64,000 bases of DNA, from NCBI GenBank assembly GCA_900107185.1, contig FNPA01000007.1, positions 1-64,000 on the forward strand, in the 5' to 3' direction. Shown here one piece after another: positions 62,011 through 64,000 of this stretch; within the stretch, counting starts at the first letter, position 1, and the number at the start of each line of letters is the position of its first letter. A program made the translations under genes and the position numbers. Source of the stretch: Ruminococcaceae bacterium YAD3003. GTDB taxonomy: Bacteria > Bacillota > Clostridia > Saccharofermentanales > Saccharofermentanaceae. The notes under the pieces were generated by a model. That model was given only the letters and a program-made list of their open reading frames with translations. It had not been told where the DNA came from and made no database searches.

Positions 62011-62970
62011 TCAGATATTGTAGTACCAGACATCTCCCTGGTCTAATTCTTCCTTTTTCACCTTGTGATCGTTCGTCTGCTGCTCCATTTCGAGGTTCTT
62101 CATGCTGACTCTGGAGTTAGCATCGATCGAACGGGTGATGAATGCGTTACCTCCGATTACCGTGTTCTCACCGATAACCGTTTCGCCGCCGAGGATGGAA
62201 GCGTTGGCATAAATGGTGACATTATCACAGATAGTAGGATGACGCTTTTTACCGGAGAGCTTCTGTCCGCCTCTGGTAGAGAGCGCACCGATAGTAACAC
62301 CCTGGTAGATCTTTACGTTGTTTCCGATTATTGAAGTCTCACCGACAACGATACCTGTACCATGGTCAATGAAGAAATATTTTCCGATAGTAGCACCCGG
62401 GTGGATATCGATTCCCGTGTTGGAATGAGCGATCTCAGTCATGAGTCTCGGGAGGATCGGAACATTGAGCAGATAGAGCTCGTGAGCGATTCTGTATACC
62501 GTTATGGCATAGAGGCCCGGATAAGAGAGGATGATCTCATCGAAGTTACCTGCAGCAGGGTCGCCGTCAAGAGTAGATAAGAGATCTGTCTCAATATACT
62601 CTCTGATCTTTGGAATCCTTCCGAAGAACTCTTTGCAGATGCGGAAGCTCTCAGCATCACGCTCCTGATCATTAAGTTTATTCTCGGTCTGGGAATAGTC
62701 GAGCGCCCTGTAAATCTGCTTCTTGAGGTGATAGAAAACATCCTCAATAGTTACCGCAAAACTGTTTTTGGGATTATAGATCTTATATGAGAGATCACGG
62801 AAATAACCCGGATAAATGATTCTGAAGAAATGTTCAACGAGTTCTTTTACTTCTCCCTTATCAGGATTATTGAAGAGCTTGATCGCATCAATATTCTTAC
62901 CGCCGTCAAAATCAGCGATAATCATATTAACGATATCATTGATCTCGTTATCATTAATGTTAGCGCTCAT
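62011..62970 (-). CDS. cysE: Serine O-acetyltransferase
   Basis: 319 residues. The N-terminal ~150 residues are helical; the C-terminal left-handed beta helix has hexapeptide repeats with the catalytic HPGATIG, FIDHGTGIVVGETSIIG, IYQGVTIGALS and GGNAFITRSI. This enzyme makes O-acetylserine for cysteine synthesis. The long N-terminal helical domain is the variant found in anaerobes. AAGGAT lies eight nt before the ATG. Confidence 0.9.
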   Translation of the reverse strand: MSANINDNEINDIVNMIIADFDGGKNIDAIKLFNNPDKGEVKELVEHFFRIIYPGYFRDLSYKIYNPKNSFAVTIEDVFYHLKKQIYRALDYSQTENKLNDQERDAESFRICKEFFGRIPKIREYIETDLLSTLDGDPAAGNFDEIILSYPGLYAITVYRIAHELYLLNVPILPRLMTEIAHSNTGIDIHPGATIGKYFFIDHGTGIVVGETSIIGNNVKIYQGVTIGALSTRGGQKLSGKKRHPTICDNVTIYANASILGGETVIGENTVIGGNAFITRSIDANSRVSMKNLEMEQQTNDHKVKKEELDQGDVWYYNI

Positions 62971-63007
62971 AGAGAATATCCTTTCGATTCAATCCTTATA
63001 ACATAGT

Positions 63008-63035
63008 AGTATATCACGAAGAAAATATGGTTCAA
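63008..63035 (-). promoter_or_regulatory. Promoter of the serine acetyltransferase gene
   Basis: On the minus strand TTGAAC (plus 63030-63035), a 16-bp spacer and TATACT (plus 63008-63013) are followed by the gene about 38 nt later. Confidence 0.55.
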
Positions 63036-63070
63036 ATAAAAACCGAGCAAACCAATAGGTATGCCCGGTC
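63036..63070 (-). terminator. Rho-independent terminator after the ABC ATPase
   Basis: ACCGAGCA (63042-63049) pairs with TGCCCGGT (63062-63069) with one mismatch; an inner ACC/GGT extends it and TTTTTA follows on the minus strand. Confidence 0.7.
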
Positions 63071-63100
63071 TTTCCTTTATTTAATATGAACTAACTCTTA

Positions 63101-63856
63101 TTACCATCCCAAATCCATCAGCCAGTTGTTCAGTTTGCGCTCGCGGTCCTTATCCGGCATGGATGTGTCATTCTGATACTCACCCTTGATGTTACCGTCA
63201 ACAATAAAGAGAACGCGTGTGCATCTTGATGCGACCTTCGCATCGTGCGTTACCATCATAATGGTCGTACCCTCCTCATTGAGTTTAACGAGCTCATCCA
63301 TAACTTCATTGGATGATGTGCGGTTCAGGGCGCCTGTCGGCTCATCAGCGAAAAGGATCTTCGGTGAGTTGATCATCGAACGGCAGATACATGCTCTCTG
63401 GAGCTGACCGCCTGACACTTCGTTGATGTCGTTATCAGCAACTTCAATGATACCGAGCTTTCTCATCAGTTCTTCACCCTTTTGGATCTTGTCTTCACGG
63501 CTCCCGCCCTTTTTACTCTCGAAAGCAGGAAGCAGAATGTTGTCAAGGATAGTAAGGTTCTTCATCATGAACATCTGCTGGAAGATAAATCCCATCTTAT
63601 CGAGACGAGTCTCAGCGAGCTGTGTGCTGCTCATTTTCGCGAGGTCTTCGCCGTCAAAAAGGACTTTTCCGCTGGTGGCCTGATCCATTCCTGAGATTGA
63701 ATAGAGCAGTGTTGATTTGCCAGAACCAGAAGGTCCCATAATAGCGACCATCTCACCTTCATCAACCTTAAGATTTATATTCTTCAATACATTATTTTGT
63801 CTCTTATCAACAACATATGTCTTGCAAAGATCTTTTGTTTCAATAACTGTAGCCAT
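63101..63856 (-). CDS. ABC transporter ATP-binding protein (MacB/BceA-like)
   Basis: 251 residues. Walker A is MGPSGSGKST, the Q-loop is FIFQQMF, the signature is VSGGQLQRA and Walker B is ILFADEPTGALN, with His in MVTHD. This set is typical of MacB/LolD/BceA-type export ATPases that pair with FtsX-type permeases. The permease gene ends 15 nt upstream. Confidence 0.92.
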   Translation of the reverse strand: MATVIETKDLCKTYVVDKRQNNVLKNINLKVDEGEMVAIMGPSGSGKSTLLYSISGMDQATSGKVLFDGEDLAKMSSTQLAETRLDKMGFIFQQMFMMKNLTILDNILLPAFESKKGGSREDKIQKGEELMRKLGIIEVADNDINEVSGGQLQRACICRSMINSPKILFADEPTGALNRTSSNEVMDELVKLNEEGTTIMMVTHDAKVASRCTRVLFIVDGNIKGEYQNDTSMPDKDRERKLNNWLMDLGW

Positions 63857-63871
63857 TTTAACTTCCTCCGA

Positions 63872-64000
63872 TTATTCGATACTAGCCGTGTCGCGGCTTC
63901 TGATTTTTCTGGTATAAAGAGCCGTCAGGAATGCTGTAACAACTGTTACGATCAATATGGCTCCCGGATACATGACAAAGCTTCTAAAGATGTCATAGTT
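63872..64000 (-). CDS. FtsX-type ABC permease, C-terminal end (cut by right edge)
   Basis: 43 codons run from the window edge to a TAA at 63872-63874: a final transmembrane helix (YPGAILIVTVVTAFLTALY) and a basic tail ending in TASIE. This is the usual end of FtsX/MacB-type permeases, and it lies 15 nt above the ATPase, so they form one exporter. Confidence 0.75.
   Translation of the reverse strand, partial: NYDIFRSFVMYPGAILIVTVVTAFLTALYTRKIRSRDTASIE

Noticed and set aside
1-64000. CRISPR arrays, rRNA, tRNA or riboswitches
   Set aside because: No regular spacer-repeat array, rRNA-like block, tRNA-like cloverleaf or known aptamer was recognised by eye; a covariance search would be the firm test.

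Overview
The window looks like chromosomal DNA of an anaerobic, saccharolytic Bacillota of the class Clostridia, probably from a gut or rumen setting. The reasons are the strong AGGAGG-type ribosome binding sites, many lipoproteins with Thr/Glu/Ser-rich linkers, a flavodiiron protein fused to rubredoxin, a clostripain-type peptidase, a DUF896 protein, LytTR/DUF3021 regulator pairs and hemicellulose enzymes. The genus cannot be fixed from sequence alone. No rRNA, tRNA or CRISPR array was seen. Most genes lie on the minus strand.

Layout. 1-1000: the start of an IS30-type transposase (cut by the window edge) and a stand-alone TIR-domain protein. 1088-4632: three lipoproteins and a NimA-like flavoprotein. 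4742-11657: a GNAT enzyme, then a run of membrane proteins of unknown role centred on a TIR-transmembrane-beta-propeller protein and ending with a zinc-ribbon membrane protein; a GNAT gene remnant lies inside. 11777-15280: an APH-type kinase, GNAT, epimerase and AraC regulator. 15381-18202: small hypotheticals, DUF896, a lipoprotein and a large membrane protein. 18292-23073: methyltransferase, flavodiiron-flavin reductase-rubredoxin fusion, and a sucrose pair (fructokinase plus GH32 hydrolase). 23170-26344: alpha/beta hydrolase, zinc-ribbon protein, polysaccharide deacetylase lipoprotein. 26438-34275: a hemicellulose block (GH115, TrmH-type methyltransferase, a sugar-binding GGDEF protein, GH31 alpha-xylosidase). 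34345-43815: CPBP protease, lipoprotein, MFS exporter, membrane-anchored HNH protein, tautomerase, beta-lactamase-like hydrolase and the clostripain-like peptidase. 44010-49735: zinc-ribbon membrane protein, XRE regulator with a YwaF-like membrane protein, SLC13-type permease, lipoprotein and GNAT. 49866-55237: two LytTR regulator/membrane-protein pairs on opposite strands with an ABC exporter between them. 55435-64000: lipoproteins, a tandem pair of PEBP-domain proteins, alanine dehydrogenase, GNAT, GH43, serine acetyltransferase and an ABC exporter cut by the right edge.

How it works together. GH115, GH31, GH43 and GH32 all lack signal peptides, so they should act on imported oligosaccharides inside the cell. 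A cytosolic protein pairing a LacI-type sugar-binding domain with an intact GGDEF motif sits among them and may couple sugar supply to cyclic-di-GMP. The LytTR region has a promoter preceded by two direct repeats exactly 22 bp apart, the layout expected for a LytTR operator. The least explained features are the membrane TIR/propeller neighbourhood, the LytTR/ABC region, a tandem three-hairpin element between two convergent terminators, and a 22-nt palindromic motif present twice.
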